A program made the translations under genes and the position numbers. Positions 52,738 through 61,827 of a stretch of DNA of 64,000 nucleotides are shown here, piece after piece. The stretch's first letter is position 1. Each line of letters starts with the position of its first letter. The DNA is from an uncultured Aquimarina sp. (lineage in GTDB: Bacteria; Bacteroidota; Bacteroidia; Flavobacteriales; Flavobacteriaceae): contig CANLYR010000003.1 in assembly GCA_947495425.1 (NCBI GenBank), positions 62,001 through 126,000 on the forward strand, read 5' to 3'. The notes under the pieces are model-generated. The model made no database searches. It saw only the letters and a program-made list of their open reading frames with translations, and had not been told where the DNA came from.

Positions 52738-52745
52738 CAAAGATA
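52738..52745 (-). promoter_or_regulatory. -7 element of the rpsP-rimM-trmN operon
   Basis: The minus strand reads TATCTTTG followed by CGCCC. The start of transcription would be near 52731, giving a leader of about 40 nt. Apart from this I see nothing in 52692-53031. Confidence 0.6.
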
Positions 52746-53031
52746 CTTATTTTTAATTGAAAAAAGATTCATAATCCCAAAAGTTTACACACTGTAGTTT
52801 AATTAATTATGCCTTAACCTATATTTTGCTTTGAAATGTAAGACAACATGCTAACTAAAAACGTACGATAATCTTACTTTTCATTAGTAAAATACTTTGT
52901 TTTTGTGTATTTCATCGATTAAAAGTGCATTTTCTCGGCAAAAAAGTTGAATTGTACAATTTTTTAACCTATGTTTGTAAAGTGAAAATTTTAACGGTAT
53001 ATCCGTAGTGAAATTATTAAGCCCCAAGCCT

Positions 53032-53868
53032 ATGATTAAAATAACTACTCCACTATTAGCAGTTTTCTGCATTTTTTTGAATTCTTGTACTACTGATGTC
53101 GAAATTAATGATCCTGCACTACAGGTAAAAATTGATGGCGAAATTTTTAGGTCGTCTATAAAGAAAGCAGTAATCCATGAAGATGGTACCCTGGTGATTT
53201 CAGGAAACACAGACGACATCTCTATAAGCTTTACGACGGTATCTAGCAAAGTTGGAACTTACAAAACAGTACAGCAAACACTAAGTAAAGTGAGTTTTCA
53301 AAAAAATCAAGCAAAATTTAGTGCCGAAAATGAAGAAACTGAAGGTACAGTTAATATCACTGAAATTCATAACAATGAAATTTCTGGTAATTTTAATTTC
53401 TATAACTTGAAAGACAGTAATGGTAACTCTGTAAATTTTAATGACGGATGGTTCTACAGGCTACCCCTGGAAAATGCAATAGAAGAAGAAACGATTGAAG
53501 AAATTAACCCTTGTTTACTGAATGCATCATTAACTGCATCGGTTGATGGTAATGAAATGATTACCGATAACCATTCTGCCGAAATATTTGGTGTAGAAAA
53601 TGTTTCTATATTAATTAAAGCAACTAATGAAGAAGGAGAAATCACTATAGTATTACCATCTGACACCCTTGAAGGTGAATATTCACTAACCGGATCTGGC
53701 GATTATAGTGCTACCTACACAATAGGTAATGATAAATCTTCTGCGTTATCAGGAAAGCTTACCATTATCAATCATGATACTACGACAAAATGTATTAGTG
53801 GAAACTTCGAATTTGAAACTCGAAGCGGAAGTCAAATATCAGAAGGTTTCTTTGAATTTGGTTATTAA
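53032..53868 (+). CDS. Lipoprotein of the DUF6252-like group
   Basis: From the ATG at 53032 the product is 278 residues. A lipoprotein signal (MIKITTPLLAVFCIFLNSC) puts lipidation at C19. Two similar beta domains follow: VKIDGEIFRS...SFTTVSSKVGTYKTVQQTLSK...GTVNITEIHNNEISGNFNFYN and TASVDGNEMITDNHS...GEYSLTGSGDYSATYTIG...SGNFEFE. Each ends with the 'ISGNF-F' turn typical of DUF6252. The GTG at 53008 is an alternative start but would place extra polar residues before the signal. Function is unknown. Confidence 0.72.
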   Translation: MIKITTPLLAVFCIFLNSCTTDVEINDPALQVKIDGEIFRSSIKKAVIHEDGTLVISGNTDDISISFTTVSSKVGTYKTVQQTLSKVSFQKNQAKFSAENEETEGTVNITEIHNNEISGNFNFYNLKDSNGNSVNFNDGWFYRLPLENAIEEETIEEINPCLLNASLTASVDGNEMITDNHSAEIFGVENVSILIKATNEEGEITIVLPSDTLEGEYSLTGSGDYSATYTIGNDKSSALSGKLTIINHDTTTKCISGNFEFETRSGSQISEGFFEFGY

Positions 53869-53891
53869 ACCACTGCTCAACTTATACTAAT

Positions 53892-53928
53892 AAAAGTGTT
53901 CATGTGTCTACATGAGCACTTTTCTTTT
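53892..53928 (+). terminator. Terminator after the DUF6252-like gene
   Basis: A 14-bp stem (53892-53905 with 53910-53923, one G-U pair) with a 4-nt loop is followed by CTTTT. It lies 23 bp after the stop. Confidence 0.75.
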
Positions 53929-54099
53929 AACCCGTTTTATGCATTAGAACTTCATTATGAAGGTTGGAAACGCAATAAAACCTGATATTTTACGAATTTT
54001 AGCATAGCACAGTTATGGTGAAATTTGAAAATGTAGTGTAGCGATAGGTTTTGCGGCGATTACAAGCTGTAATAGATTTTCTAAAGCATAAAACGGGTT
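53929..54099. other. 171-bp multi-branched fold-back element
   Basis: Terminal arms 53929-53949 and 54079-54099 pair over 21 bp with one A-A mismatch. Inside, 53950-53962 (CTTCAT-T-ATGAAG) and 54060-54072 (TTACA-AGC-TGTAA) form two side hairpins. AAAACCT (53977-53983) pairs with AGGTTTT (54046-54052), and CGC (53971-53973) with GCG (54053-54055). The whole makes a four-way junction. It has no ORF and matches no RNA family I know. It fills most of the gap 53869-54307. Confidence 0.6.
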
Positions 54100-54307
54100 T
54101 AAAATACTTCTTGGTTTGCACAAAAGTTATTTACCTATCATGTAATGACATATTTACGTTTTGATTTTTTTAACATTACACATCATTATAATTGTTAATT
54201 CTGGTTAAAAGCTATTAAAACCTGTTAAACCACTTGACAACAGCCCCTGCTAGCCTTATACTATATATGAATGTTTAAATACATCACACACAATTATTAA
54301 TATTAAA

Positions 54308-54769
54308 ATGAAAACGATTATGAAGTACACAAAAGAAATGACCAATAGTTTAAATGAAATCTTAGAAAAAAGTTTAGATGCAGAGAAAGGATATAAATCC
54401 GCTGCTGAACATGTAAATAATATAGAACTGAAGCACTATTTTAAAAATAGAGCTGAAGAAAGAAGTCAATTTGCCAAAAAATTGCAGACAGAACTCGAAG
54501 CATCTGGAGAGGAACCTACAGACAGCACTAGCTTTACAGCCGATGCGCACAGAGTATGGATGAATCTCAAGACCGCACTATCTTCTAATGATGAAGAAGC
54601 TATTTTGAAAGAAATTATTCGTGGTGAAGAAGCTTCGGTTGAAGAATATAATGAATTGCTTGAAAATAATGCATTACCAAAAAACATGCAAGAACTTATT
54701 TTACAGCAAAGAACATCAATTATTAATGCATTAGAGACTGCAAGAAGCTTTGAAGTAGTTGAAGCATAA
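54308..54769 (+). CDS. PA2169/DUF2383-type four-helix bundle protein
   Basis: The 153-residue protein is all helical: NSLNEILEKSLDAEKGYKSAAEHVNN, YFKNRAEERSQFAKKLQTELEASG, HRVWMNLKTALSSNDEEAILKEIIRGEEASVEEYNELLEN. It has the ferritin-like spacing of the PA2169/DUF2383 family, often induced in stress. An ATG at 54320 (MKYTKEM) is an alternative start. It is a single gene with a strong terminator. No metal-binding role can be confirmed. Confidence 0.8.
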   Translation: MKTIMKYTKEMTNSLNEILEKSLDAEKGYKSAAEHVNNIELKHYFKNRAEERSQFAKKLQTELEASGEEPTDSTSFTADAHRVWMNLKTALSSNDEEAILKEIIRGEEASVEEYNELLENNALPKNMQELILQQRTSIINALETARSFEVVEA

Positions 54770-54788
54770 TTAGTATTGCATATCATGT

Positions 54789-54819
54789 AAAAAAAACCGG
54801 AAGTTTTCCGGTTTTTTTT
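54789..54819. terminator. Strong terminator after the PA2169-type gene
   Basis: An A-run and CCGGAA (54789-54802) pairs with TTCCGG and a T-run (54806-54819) around a 3-nt loop. Confidence 0.85.
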
Positions 54820-54926
54820 GTGCTCATTTGTATTCGATTGTTCTTTTAAAAAGCATTTTTAACAGATAAGTCGCACAAAAATTATTACAAGTACTTTTTT
54901 TGTAGTTAATAACTATATATATGTTT

Positions 54927-54959
54927 TTTGCTATCTAAATTGAAAAATATTTAATTTTG
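54927..54959 (+). promoter_or_regulatory. Promoter of dnaE
   Basis: A -33 TTTG at 54927-54930 and a -7 TAATTTTG at 54952-54959 are separated by 21 bp, close to the Bacteroidota consensus. The ATG is at 55002, giving a short leader of about 35 nt. Confidence 0.6.
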
Positions 54960-55001
54960 AAAATCTAAAAGTAAGGTCTTTAATTTCTCGAATAATATTT
55001 T

Positions 55002-58000
55002 ATGTACTTAGTCTTTGATACTGAAACCACAGGATTACCAAAACGATGGGATGCGCCCATTAGTGATACTGATAACTGGCCAAGATGTATACAAATTGCC
55101 TGGCAATTGCACGACGCCATGGGTAATTGTATAGAGCATCAAGACTATCTGATAAAACCCGACGGATTTAATATCCCCTATGATGCAGAAAAAATTCATG
55201 GGATTTCTACAGAACTAGCAGAACGAGATGGAATTTCTTTACAGGAAGTTCTTAAGAAATTCGATATCGCACTATCAAAAACAAAATTTGTCGTTGGTCA
55301 AAATGTTGGTTTTGATATTAACATCATGGGAGCCGAGTTCTATCGCTTAGGCGTAGAAAATGATTTACAAGATTTGCCCGTTTTAGATACCTGTACCGAG
55401 ACCACAGCGCAACTCTGTCAAATCCCAGGGGGTAGAGGAGGCAAATTCAAGCTCCCAACCCTTACCGAGCTGCATCTACACCTTTTTGGTACTGCTTTTG
55501 GAGAAGCGCACAACGCAACTGCCGATGTAGAAGCTACCACGCGTTGTTTTCTAGAATTGATTCGTAAACAAATCTTTACAACAGAGGAGCTCGATGTAGC
55601 ACCAGATTATTTTCAGAAATTTAAAGAAGTACACCAAGAACCTATACAGCTTATTGGATTAAAACATATTAATCTCAAAAAAGCTTCTCAGCAAATCAAT
55701 GAAAAACTTCTCAGAAAAGATACTCCGGATTTAACGCAGCAAGAAATTGATAAGAATATCGCTGCTCTTGATGACGTAAACTTTGCTCATTTACACAACC
55801 ATACCCAATTTTCGGTACTGCAATCAACAACCAGTATCCCTGACTTAGTGAAAGTAGCTGCGCAACATAAAATGAGTGCAGTTGCAATGACTGATCATGC
55901 CAATATGATGGGTGCATTTCATTTTGTTCAAGCAGTTTCTAATCATAACAAAAACGTTAAAGCTTTAAATGCTGAAGCTATTGAAAATGGTCAGAAGCCG
56001 GAAGGAATAGAAATGAAACCCATAGTTGGTTGTGAGTTTTTTGTTTGTGAAAATCACAAGAACAAATCCAGAAAAGACAATGGGTATCAAATTGTGATGC
56101 TCGCCAAAAATAAAAATGGATATCATAATTTGGCAAAAATGTCATCGACTGCCTTTGTTGATGGGTTTTATTATTTACCAAGGATTGATAAAGAAATCAT
56201 TAAAGAATATAAAGAAGACATTATAGTTCTTACCGGCAATCTTTATGGTGAAGTCCCCAGTAAAGTGCTTAATATTGGTGAAAAACAAGCAGAAGAAGCC
56301 CTATTATGGTGGCATGAGCAATTTGGAGAGGATTTGTACATCGAGATTATGCGCCATGATCAGGAAGATGAAAAAAGAGTAAACCAAGTCCTGCTTCAGC
56401 TTGCCAAAAAACACGATATAAAAACAGTAGCTACAAACAACACCTACTATTGTGAAAAGGAAGACGCAAATGCACATGATATTTTATTATGCGTAAAAGA
56501 TGGCGAAAAACAAGCTACACCTATTGGTCGCGGGAGAGGATATCGCTACGGGTTGCCAAATCAGGAATATTATTTCAAGTCTCAAGAAGAGATGAAAAAT
56601 ATTTTTAAAGATCTACCGGAAGCTATTATCAATGTACAGGAAATTGTTGATAAAATAGAACCTTTTGTGCTTGCCAGAGATGTACTATTGCCAGCTTTCG
56701 ATATTCCAGAACAGTTTCAATTCAAAGAAGATAAGGTAGACGGAGGCAAACGAGGAGAAAACGCTTACCTTAGACATATAACCTACGAAGGCGCTAAAAT
56801 TCGTTACGGAGAAATAACGCCAGAAATAGATGAGCGTCTTGATTTCGAACTCAAAGTTATCGAAAAAACGGGATATCCTGGATACTTCCTTATTGTTGAA
56901 GATTTTATACGTGCTGCACGAGATATGGACGTTTCAGTAGGGCCAGGTCGAGGATCTGCCGCAGGATCAGCGGTAGCCTATTGCTTATGGATTACAAATC
57001 TGGATCCAATTAAATATGACCTTCTTTTTGAGCGCTTCTTAAATCCGGATCGTGTAAGTATGCCAGATATTGATATCGATTTTGATGATGAAGGGCGTAG
57101 TCGCGTTATGGATTATGTAATCGAAAAGTACGGATCCAACCAGGTAGCACAGATCATTACCTATGGTACCATGGCAGCAAAATCATCGATACGTGATACT
57201 GCCAGAGTACTTGATCTACCCCTTGGTGATGCAGATCGCATAGCTAAGCTGATACCTAATATGTCTAAACTGGGTAAAATTTTTGGGGTAGACGAAGCTA
57301 CGCTGAAGAAAAAATTTAGAAGTGATGAATTAGAAAAGGTTAATGAACTCCTCAATATTGCCGAAGGAAATGATCTCGAAGCAGAAACACTAAACCAAGC
57401 CAGAGTACTAGAAGGCTCTGTACGAAACACAGGGATTCATGCCTGCGGTGTCATCATTACACCAGATGATATTACCAAATTCGTTCCGGTTGCTTTGGCC
57501 AAAGATTCAGATATGTACTGTACACAATTTGACAATTCTGTAGTAGAAAGTGCAGGACTGCTAAAAATGGATTTTCTGGGATTAAAAACTTTGACACTAA
57601 TCAAAGACACTGTGAAGATCGTAAAAGCAAAACATAATGTAGATTTAGACCCGGAGAATTTCCCATTAGATGATGAAGAAACGTATGCACTGTTTCAACG
57701 AGGAGAAACAGTAGGTGTATTTCAATATGAATCTCCAGGGATGCAAAAATATATGAAAGAGCTCAAACCTACGGTTTTTGCCGATCTCATTGCCATGAAT
57801 GCTTTATATCGTCCTGGTCCATTAGAATATATCCCTAGCTTTATTAACAGAAAGCACGGTACAGAAGAAATTATATATGATCTTGAGGTCTGTGAAGAAT
57901 ATCTAAAAGAAACCTACGGCATCACAGTATACCAAGAGCAAGTAATGCTTCTTTCACAAAAACTAGCAGATTTTACCAAAGGTGAAGCCGATGTATTGCG

Positions 58001-59387
58001 TAAAGCAATGGGTAAAAAACAGAAAGCTGTTCTAGATAAAATGAAGCCTAAATTTATTTCTCAAGCTTCAGCCAAAGGGCATGCCGAAGATAAATTAGAA
58101 AAGATCTGGAAGGATTGGGAGGCTTTTGCTGCCTACGCTTTCAATAAATCACACTCTACTTGTTATGCATGGATCGCCTACCAGACCGCCTATCTAAAAG
58201 CACATTATCCTGCAGAATACATGGCCGCTGTACTTTCTAACAATATGAACGATATCAAACAGGTTACCTTCTTTATGGAAGAATGTAAGCGTATGAAATT
58301 AGACGTACTTGGTCCGGATGTAAATGAATCATACCGCAAGTTTTCAGTAAACAAAGATGGAGCAGTTCGCTTTGGGATGGGAGCCATAAAAGGTGTGGGT
58401 ACCGGAGCTGTGGCAACGATAGTAGAACACAGAAAAGAAAATGGACCTTATAAATCTATTTTTGACCTGGCTAAACGAATAGACCTTCGTGCAGCTAATA
58501 AAAAGGCGTTTGAAAGTTTGGCTCTAGCCGGAGGATTCGATTCTTTTTCAGAAACACATAGAGGACAATACTTTCATGAAGAAGGAGATGGTGTTACATT
58601 CTTAGAAAAGGCTGTACGCTATGGATCTAAATTTCAAGAAAGCGAAAATTCTTCTCAGGTTAGCCTATTTGGCGAAGCCAGTGACGTACAAATTCCTGAA
58701 CCTGTTGTACCTCCCTGCGAAGAATGGGGAACTATGGAGAAATTAGCCCGTGAAAAAGAAGTGGTGGGAATTTACTTGTCTGGTCATCCTTTGGATGATT
58801 TTAAGTATGAAATGAAATATTTCTGCAATGCTACTTTATTAAATTTTACAGATTTAGAAGGCAATATAAATCGTGAACTTTCTTTTGGAGGTGTGATTAC
58901 TAATGTAGAGCATCGCACCTCAAAAAATGGAAAAGGCTGGGCTACTTTTAGTGTAGAAGATTATAACACTGCTCATGAATTTAGAATATTTGGAGAAGAA
59001 TATCTCAAACATCGTCCATTCTTAGTAAAAAGTACTTTTGTCTATGCAAAAGCATTTGTAAAAGAAGGATGGGTAAACCGTGATACCGGTAAAAAAGGGG
59101 ACCCAAGAATACAGTTTAATAGTTTTCAACTCTTGCATGATGTGATGGAAAATTATGCCAAGAAACTTACTATACAATTAGACATCAATACGCTTTCTGA
59201 TGGCAGAATTGATGATTTAAAAGAATTATTGACTGAACATTCTGGTAACCACACCTTAAATTTTGTAATTTATGAAATGGCGGAACAATTAAAACTGCAT
59301 ATGCCAAGTAGAAAACAAAAGGTAAATATCTCACCAGAATTATTAACTGCTTTAGAAAATGACTCGGTGTATTATAAACTAAATTAA
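55002..59387 (+). CDS. dnaE: DNA polymerase III alpha subunit with N-terminal DEDDh exonuclease
   Basis: The 1461-residue protein has an N-terminal 3'-5' exonuclease at about residues 1-190 with D6, E8, D105, H170 and D175 (VFDTETTGL, GQNVGFDIN, AHNATADVEAT). A PHP domain begins near 262 (AHLHNHTQFSVL). The palm carries the catalytic aspartates in MPDIDIDFDDEGRSRV (D689, D691, D693) and GPGRGSAAGSAVAYCL. Thumb/fingers and the beta-clamp region follow, and an OB domain lies near 1290-1360. Ordinary DnaE has no exonuclease; here proofreading is fused, as in some Bacteroidota. It replicates the chromosome. Confidence 0.93.
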   Translation: MYLVFDTETTGLPKRWDAPISDTDNWPRCIQIAWQLHDAMGNCIEHQDYLIKPDGFNIPYDAEKIHGISTELAERDGISLQEVLKKFDIALSKTKFVVGQNVGFDINIMGAEFYRLGVENDLQDLPVLDTCTETTAQLCQIPGGRGGKFKLPTLTELHLHLFGTAFGEAHNATADVEATTRCFLELIRKQIFTTEELDVAPDYFQKFKEVHQEPIQLIGLKHINLKKASQQINEKLLRKDTPDLTQQEIDKNIAALDDVNFAHLHNHTQFSVLQSTTSIPDLVKVAAQHKMSAVAMTDHANMMGAFHFVQAVSNHNKNVKALNAEAIENGQKPEGIEMKPIVGCEFFVCENHKNKSRKDNGYQIVMLAKNKNGYHNLAKMSSTAFVDGFYYLPRIDKEIIKEYKEDIIVLTGNLYGEVPSKVLNIGEKQAEEALLWWHEQFGEDLYIEIMRHDQEDEKRVNQVLLQLAKKHDIKTVATNNTYYCEKEDANAHDILLCVKDGEKQATPIGRGRGYRYGLPNQEYYFKSQEEMKNIFKDLPEAIINVQEIVDKIEPFVLARDVLLPAFDIPEQFQFKEDKVDGGKRGENAYLRHITYEGAKIRYGEITPEIDERLDFELKVIEKTGYPGYFLIVEDFIRAARDMDVSVGPGRGSAAGSAVAYCLWITNLDPIKYDLLFERFLNPDRVSMPDIDIDFDDEGRSRVMDYVIEKYGSNQVAQIITYGTMAAKSSIRDTARVLDLPLGDADRIAKLIPNMSKLGKIFGVDEATLKKKFRSDELEKVNELLNIAEGNDLEAETLNQARVLEGSVRNTGIHACGVIITPDDITKFVPVALAKDSDMYCTQFDNSVVESAGLLKMDFLGLKTLTLIKDTVKIVKAKHNVDLDPENFPLDDEETYALFQRGETVGVFQYESPGMQKYMKELKPTVFADLIAMNALYRPGPLEYIPSFINRKHGTEEIIYDLEVCEEYLKETYGITVYQEQVMLLSQKLADFTKGEADVLRKAMGKKQKAVLDKMKPKFISQASAKGHAEDKLEKIWKDWEAFAAYAFNKSHSTCYAWIAYQTAYLKAHYPAEYMAAVLSNNMNDIKQVTFFMEECKRMKLDVLGPDVNESYRKFSVNKDGAVRFGMGAIKGVGTGAVATIVEHRKENGPYKSIFDLAKRIDLRAANKKAFESLALAGGFDSFSETHRGQYFHEEGDGVTFLEKAVRYGSKFQESENSSQVSLFGEASDVQIPEPVVPPCEEWGTMEKLAREKEVVGIYLSGHPLDDFKYEMKYFCNATLLNFTDLEGNINRELSFGGVITNVEHRTSKNGKGWATFSVEDYNTAHEFRIFGEEYLKHRPFLVKSTFVYAKAFVKEGWVNRDTGKKGDPRIQFNSFQLLHDVMENYAKKLTIQLDINTLSDGRIDDLKELLTEHSGNHTLNFVIYEMAEQLKLHMPSRKQKVNISPELLTALENDSVYYKLN

Positions 59388-59452
59388 AGGATAAAAACAG
59401 AATTGAAAGTAAATGTGTATGAGTGCTATGTTGTAATGCTTTGACTGGTTTT

Positions 59453-59815
59453 TTAATCAAAAAAACTTCTAGCCCAATTTTCAGCCTCTTGTATTGTTTT
59501 GAAAAAAGTAAATGCCTCATTCCAAAGAGGTTGCTCCTGCATAGCCCTTTTCACCTCTTCTACATTTTCTGAGACAATCGCCAGACCAATCATATTCTTC
59601 AAAATTTTCCCTTTATATACATTAAGATCTATATCATGAGGAAACTTTCTGTGGGTAATAAATATAAAATTCTTACCGTTATAAAACGCTTCAAGACAAT
59701 CTGTGATCTCTGATGCTGTTTCAATGGTAATTGCAGAACCCTGATGCATTACCAAAATCGCATAAAAATCTTCAAACTGAAGTGTACAGTATGGTAATTG
59801 AATCTCTTTTGCCAT
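59453..59815 (-). CDS. Small SpoIIAA/STAS-like protein of unknown function
   Basis: The product is about 120 residues from the ATG at 59815. The pattern VMHQGSAITIETASEITDCLEAFYNGKNFIFITHRKFPHDIDLNVYKG and GLAIVSENVEEVKRAMQEQPL is that of a small alpha/beta family common in Flavobacteriaceae with a SpoIIAA-like fold. No catalytic residues are obvious. It faces dnaE tail-to-tail across 65 bp. An ATG at 59821 is possible. Confidence 0.6.
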   Translation of the reverse strand: MAKEIQLPYCTLQFEDFYAILVMHQGSAITIETASEITDCLEAFYNGKNFIFITHRKFPHDIDLNVYKGKILKNMIGLAIVSENVEEVKRAMQEQPLWNEAFTFFKTIQEAENWARSFFD

Positions 59816-60007
59816 AATCAAATTACTAAAACAAATATAATATTAATTTCCATTTTAAATACTTTGTTATCATATTACAATTTATTAATCTTTCTTGAAG
59901 TTTTTCTGAGAATCTTGATTATGATTTATTATTTTGGTATCAGCAAATCAAATGACTACATAGGTAAAACAAATATTACGTGTGTAAGCTTTGGTAGAAT
60001 TATTGAC

Positions 60008-60015
60008 TAATTTTG
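60008..60015 (+). promoter_or_regulatory. Candidate -7 element of trxA
   Basis: TAATTTTG fits TAnnTTTG, 45 bp before the ATG. The nearest TTTG upstream (59990-59993) is only 14 bp away, shorter than usual. Confidence 0.4.
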
Positions 60016-60060
60016 TAATTAATTTAATCTAAAATAAAAAATTTAAAACAGTAAATAAAT

Positions 60061-60378
60061 ATGGCACTAGAAATAACAGACGCTACTTTTGACGAAGTAG
60101 TACTCAAAAGCGAAAAACCTGTATTAGTAGATTTTTGGGCAGCTTGGTGTGGTCCTTGTAGAATGGTAGGTCCAATTATCGAACAAATCAGTGATGAATA
60201 TGATGGCAAAGCCGTTGTTGGTAAAGTTGATGTTGATGCTAATCAAGAATTTGCTGCCAAATACGGGGTAAGAAATATCCCTACGGTCTTAGTTTTTCAA
60301 AATGGAGAAGTTGTGGGCCGTCAAGTAGGTGTATCTCCTAAAAATGTATATGCAGAAGCTTTAGACTCACTTTTATAA
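60061..60378 (+). CDS. trxA: Thioredoxin
   Basis: The 105-residue protein has the active site WCGPC (C30, C33) in VDFWAAWCGPCRMVGPI, the cis-proline loop YGVRNIPTVLVFQNG and the C-terminal helix. Size and order are those of TrxA. It reduces disulfides in the cytoplasm. It is a single gene with its own terminator. Confidence 0.95.
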   Translation: MALEITDATFDEVVLKSEKPVLVDFWAAWCGPCRMVGPIIEQISDEYDGKAVVGKVDVDANQEFAAKYGVRNIPTVLVFQNGEVVGRQVGVSPKNVYAEALDSLL

Positions 60379-60396
60379 AGTAACGTAGATAAAAAT

Positions 60397-60434
60397 AAAA
60401 AAGGTTTGATACAGCAGTATCAAACCTTTTTTTG
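60397..60434 (+). terminator. Terminator of trxA
   Basis: A 16-bp stem (60397-60412 with 60417-60432) with a 4-nt loop lies 18 bp after the stop and ends in T-residues. Confidence 0.85.
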
Positions 60435-60463
60435 TGAATACAAGATTATAATATGTATCTTTC
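60431..60463 (+). promoter_or_regulatory. Candidate promoter of the DUF58 gene
   Basis: TTTG at 60431-60434 and TATCTTTC at 60456-60463 are 21 bp apart. The -7 box differs from TAnnTTTG in its last base. The -33 overlaps the trxA terminator T-run. Confidence 0.4.
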
Positions 60464-60508
60464 AGACTAAAGCATTAAAAACACTCTTTCTATGAGTAGT
60501 ACTGATTT

Positions 60509-61438
60509 ATGGATATTCAAAACGAAATAAATAAAACTAGCGGTTTTACAAATCTAGAATTGTTAGCTAAACAGGTTGTTGAAGGTTTTATTTCTGGTAT
60601 GCATAAAAGTCCTTTTCATGGTTTTTCAGCAGAATTTGCAGAACACAAAGTTTACAATAATGGAGAAAGCACCAAACATATTGATTGGAAACTTTTTGCT
60701 AAAACTGACAAACTTTTTACCAAACGATATGAAGAAGAAACCAATCTAAGGTGTCATATCATTATTGATAATTCTTCTTCTATGCACTATCCAACCATAA
60801 AAGAGCATCGTTTAGGTTCTTTAAATAAAATCAGTTTTTCTGTGCTAGCTACTGCATGCCTAATGAATATTCTAAAAAAGCAACGAGATGCTGTTGGTTT
60901 GAGTATGTATAGTGATCAATATGATTATTATGCTCCCGAAAAAGGAAGTGAAAGACATCATCAAATGCTACTGAGTACACTCAATAAAACCATAACCAAG
61001 ATACCGGATACAAAAAATACAGATACCTTTAAATTTTTACATCTAATTGCAGAAAAAATACATCGTAGGTCTTTAATTTTTTTATTTACAGATATGCTTC
61101 AGTCTTCTTCAACTCCTGATAAATTATTTGAAGCACTACAACATCTCAAACACAATAAACACGAAGTTATTTTATTTCATACGTTTGATAGTAAAAAAGA
61201 ATTAAATTTTGATTTTAGCAATCGCCCAACCCGATTTGTTGATGTAGAAACCGGTGATCATATCAATCTTTATGCAGATAATATAAAGGATAACTATCAA
61301 AAAGCTATCGTATCCTACTTTTATGATTTGAAAATGAAGTGCACTCAGTACGGAATTAAATATGTTGAGGCTGATATTAAAAAAGATTTCGATAAAATCT
61401 TAACTACATATATGGTTGAGAGGCAGAAATTTGCATAA
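60509..61438 (+). CDS. DUF58 domain protein (von Willebrand factor A-like)
   Basis: The 309-residue protein has the DUF58 hallmark HKSPFHGFSAEFAEHKVYNNGESTKHIDWKLFAKTDKLFTKRYEEETNLRC-type region, then a VWA-like domain with IIDNSSSMHYP (MIDAS DxSxS) and LIFLFTDMLQSS. Proteins of this family usually work with a MoxR AAA ATPase; no moxR gene is adjacent here. Its role is in envelope or metalloprotein assembly by analogy. The start at 60509 leaves 46 bp after the candidate -7 box. Confidence 0.85.
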   Translation: MDIQNEINKTSGFTNLELLAKQVVEGFISGMHKSPFHGFSAEFAEHKVYNNGESTKHIDWKLFAKTDKLFTKRYEEETNLRCHIIIDNSSSMHYPTIKEHRLGSLNKISFSVLATACLMNILKKQRDAVGLSMYSDQYDYYAPEKGSERHHQMLLSTLNKTITKIPDTKNTDTFKFLHLIAEKIHRRSLIFLFTDMLQSSSTPDKLFEALQHLKHNKHEVILFHTFDSKKELNFDFSNRPTRFVDVETGDHINLYADNIKDNYQKAIVSYFYDLKMKCTQYGIKYVEADIKKDFDKILTTYMVERQKFA

Positions 61439-61474
61439 TGCTGTAAAATTAAATTAAAAAAAAGGAAAAAAACA

Positions 61475-61505
61475 TTTGTGAGTATTAAAATGAGGTGTAT
61501 ATTTG
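61475..61505 (+). promoter_or_regulatory. Promoter of tRNA-Asp
   Basis: TTTG (61475-61478), a 19-bp spacer and TATATTTG (61498-61505) match the Bacteroidota consensus exactly. Transcription would start near 61512, before the tRNA at 61524. Confidence 0.75.
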
Positions 61506-61523
61506 CATCCGCAATAAGGCTTT

Positions 61524-61597
61524 GGTCTGGTAGTTCAGTTGGTTAGAATACCTGCCTGTCACGCAGGGGGTCGCGGGTTCGAGTCCCGTCCAGACCG
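61524..61597 (+). tRNA. tRNA-Asp (anticodon GTC)
   Basis: The acceptor stem GGTCTGG (61524-61530) pairs with CCAGACC (61590-61596), and the discriminator is G. The anticodon arm CCTGC-CTGTCAC-GCAGG gives GTC, and the T-arm is CGGGTTCGAGTCCCG. The CCA end is not encoded. A 74-nt length is normal. Its 3' part is a likely attachment site for the element beginning downstream. Confidence 0.95.
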
Positions 61598-61621
61598 CGA
61601 AATGGGAAATTAAAATCCCTC

Positions 61622-61662
61622 AAAACCTTGTAAATCTTATGATTTACAAGGTTTTATGTTTT
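61622..61662 (+). terminator. Terminator after tRNA-Asp
   Basis: A 15-bp stem (61622-61636 with 61641-61655) with a 4-nt loop is followed by ATGTTTTT. It lies 24 bp beyond the tRNA. Confidence 0.75.
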
Positions 61663-61710
61663 TAAGGAAATCATATAATTTGATAAGATTTGCTTTTAAA
61701 TGTTCACAAA

Positions 61711-61749
61711 TCGTCAACATATCTTTTTTTTACTCAAAAATGTTGACGA
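61711..61749. repeat. 10-bp inverted repeat, possible integrase core or binding site
   Basis: TCGTCAACAT (61711-61720) pairs with ATGTTGACGA (61740-61749) across a 19-bp T/A-rich spacer. It lies between the tRNA and the integrase gene, where an attachment site is expected. Confidence 0.4.
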
Positions 61750-61779
61750 ATTGATGTAACTTACTGTTGAATAATTAGT

Positions 61780-61794
61780 TGATTTGACTTTCGT
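61780..61794. repeat. Left copy of a 15-bp inverted pair around the integrase gene
   Basis: TGATTTGACTTTCGT here is the exact reverse complement of 63264-63278. This copy ends 33 bp before the integrase ATG. Confidence 0.5.
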
Positions 61795-61827
61795 CCAATG
61801 ATGTTTAACCATTAAAAGACGACAACT

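Noticed and set aside
52884..53249. 121-codon minus-strand frame
   Set aside because: It overlaps the lipoprotein gene at 53032, which has a signal and lipobox; the minus frame has no recognisable features.
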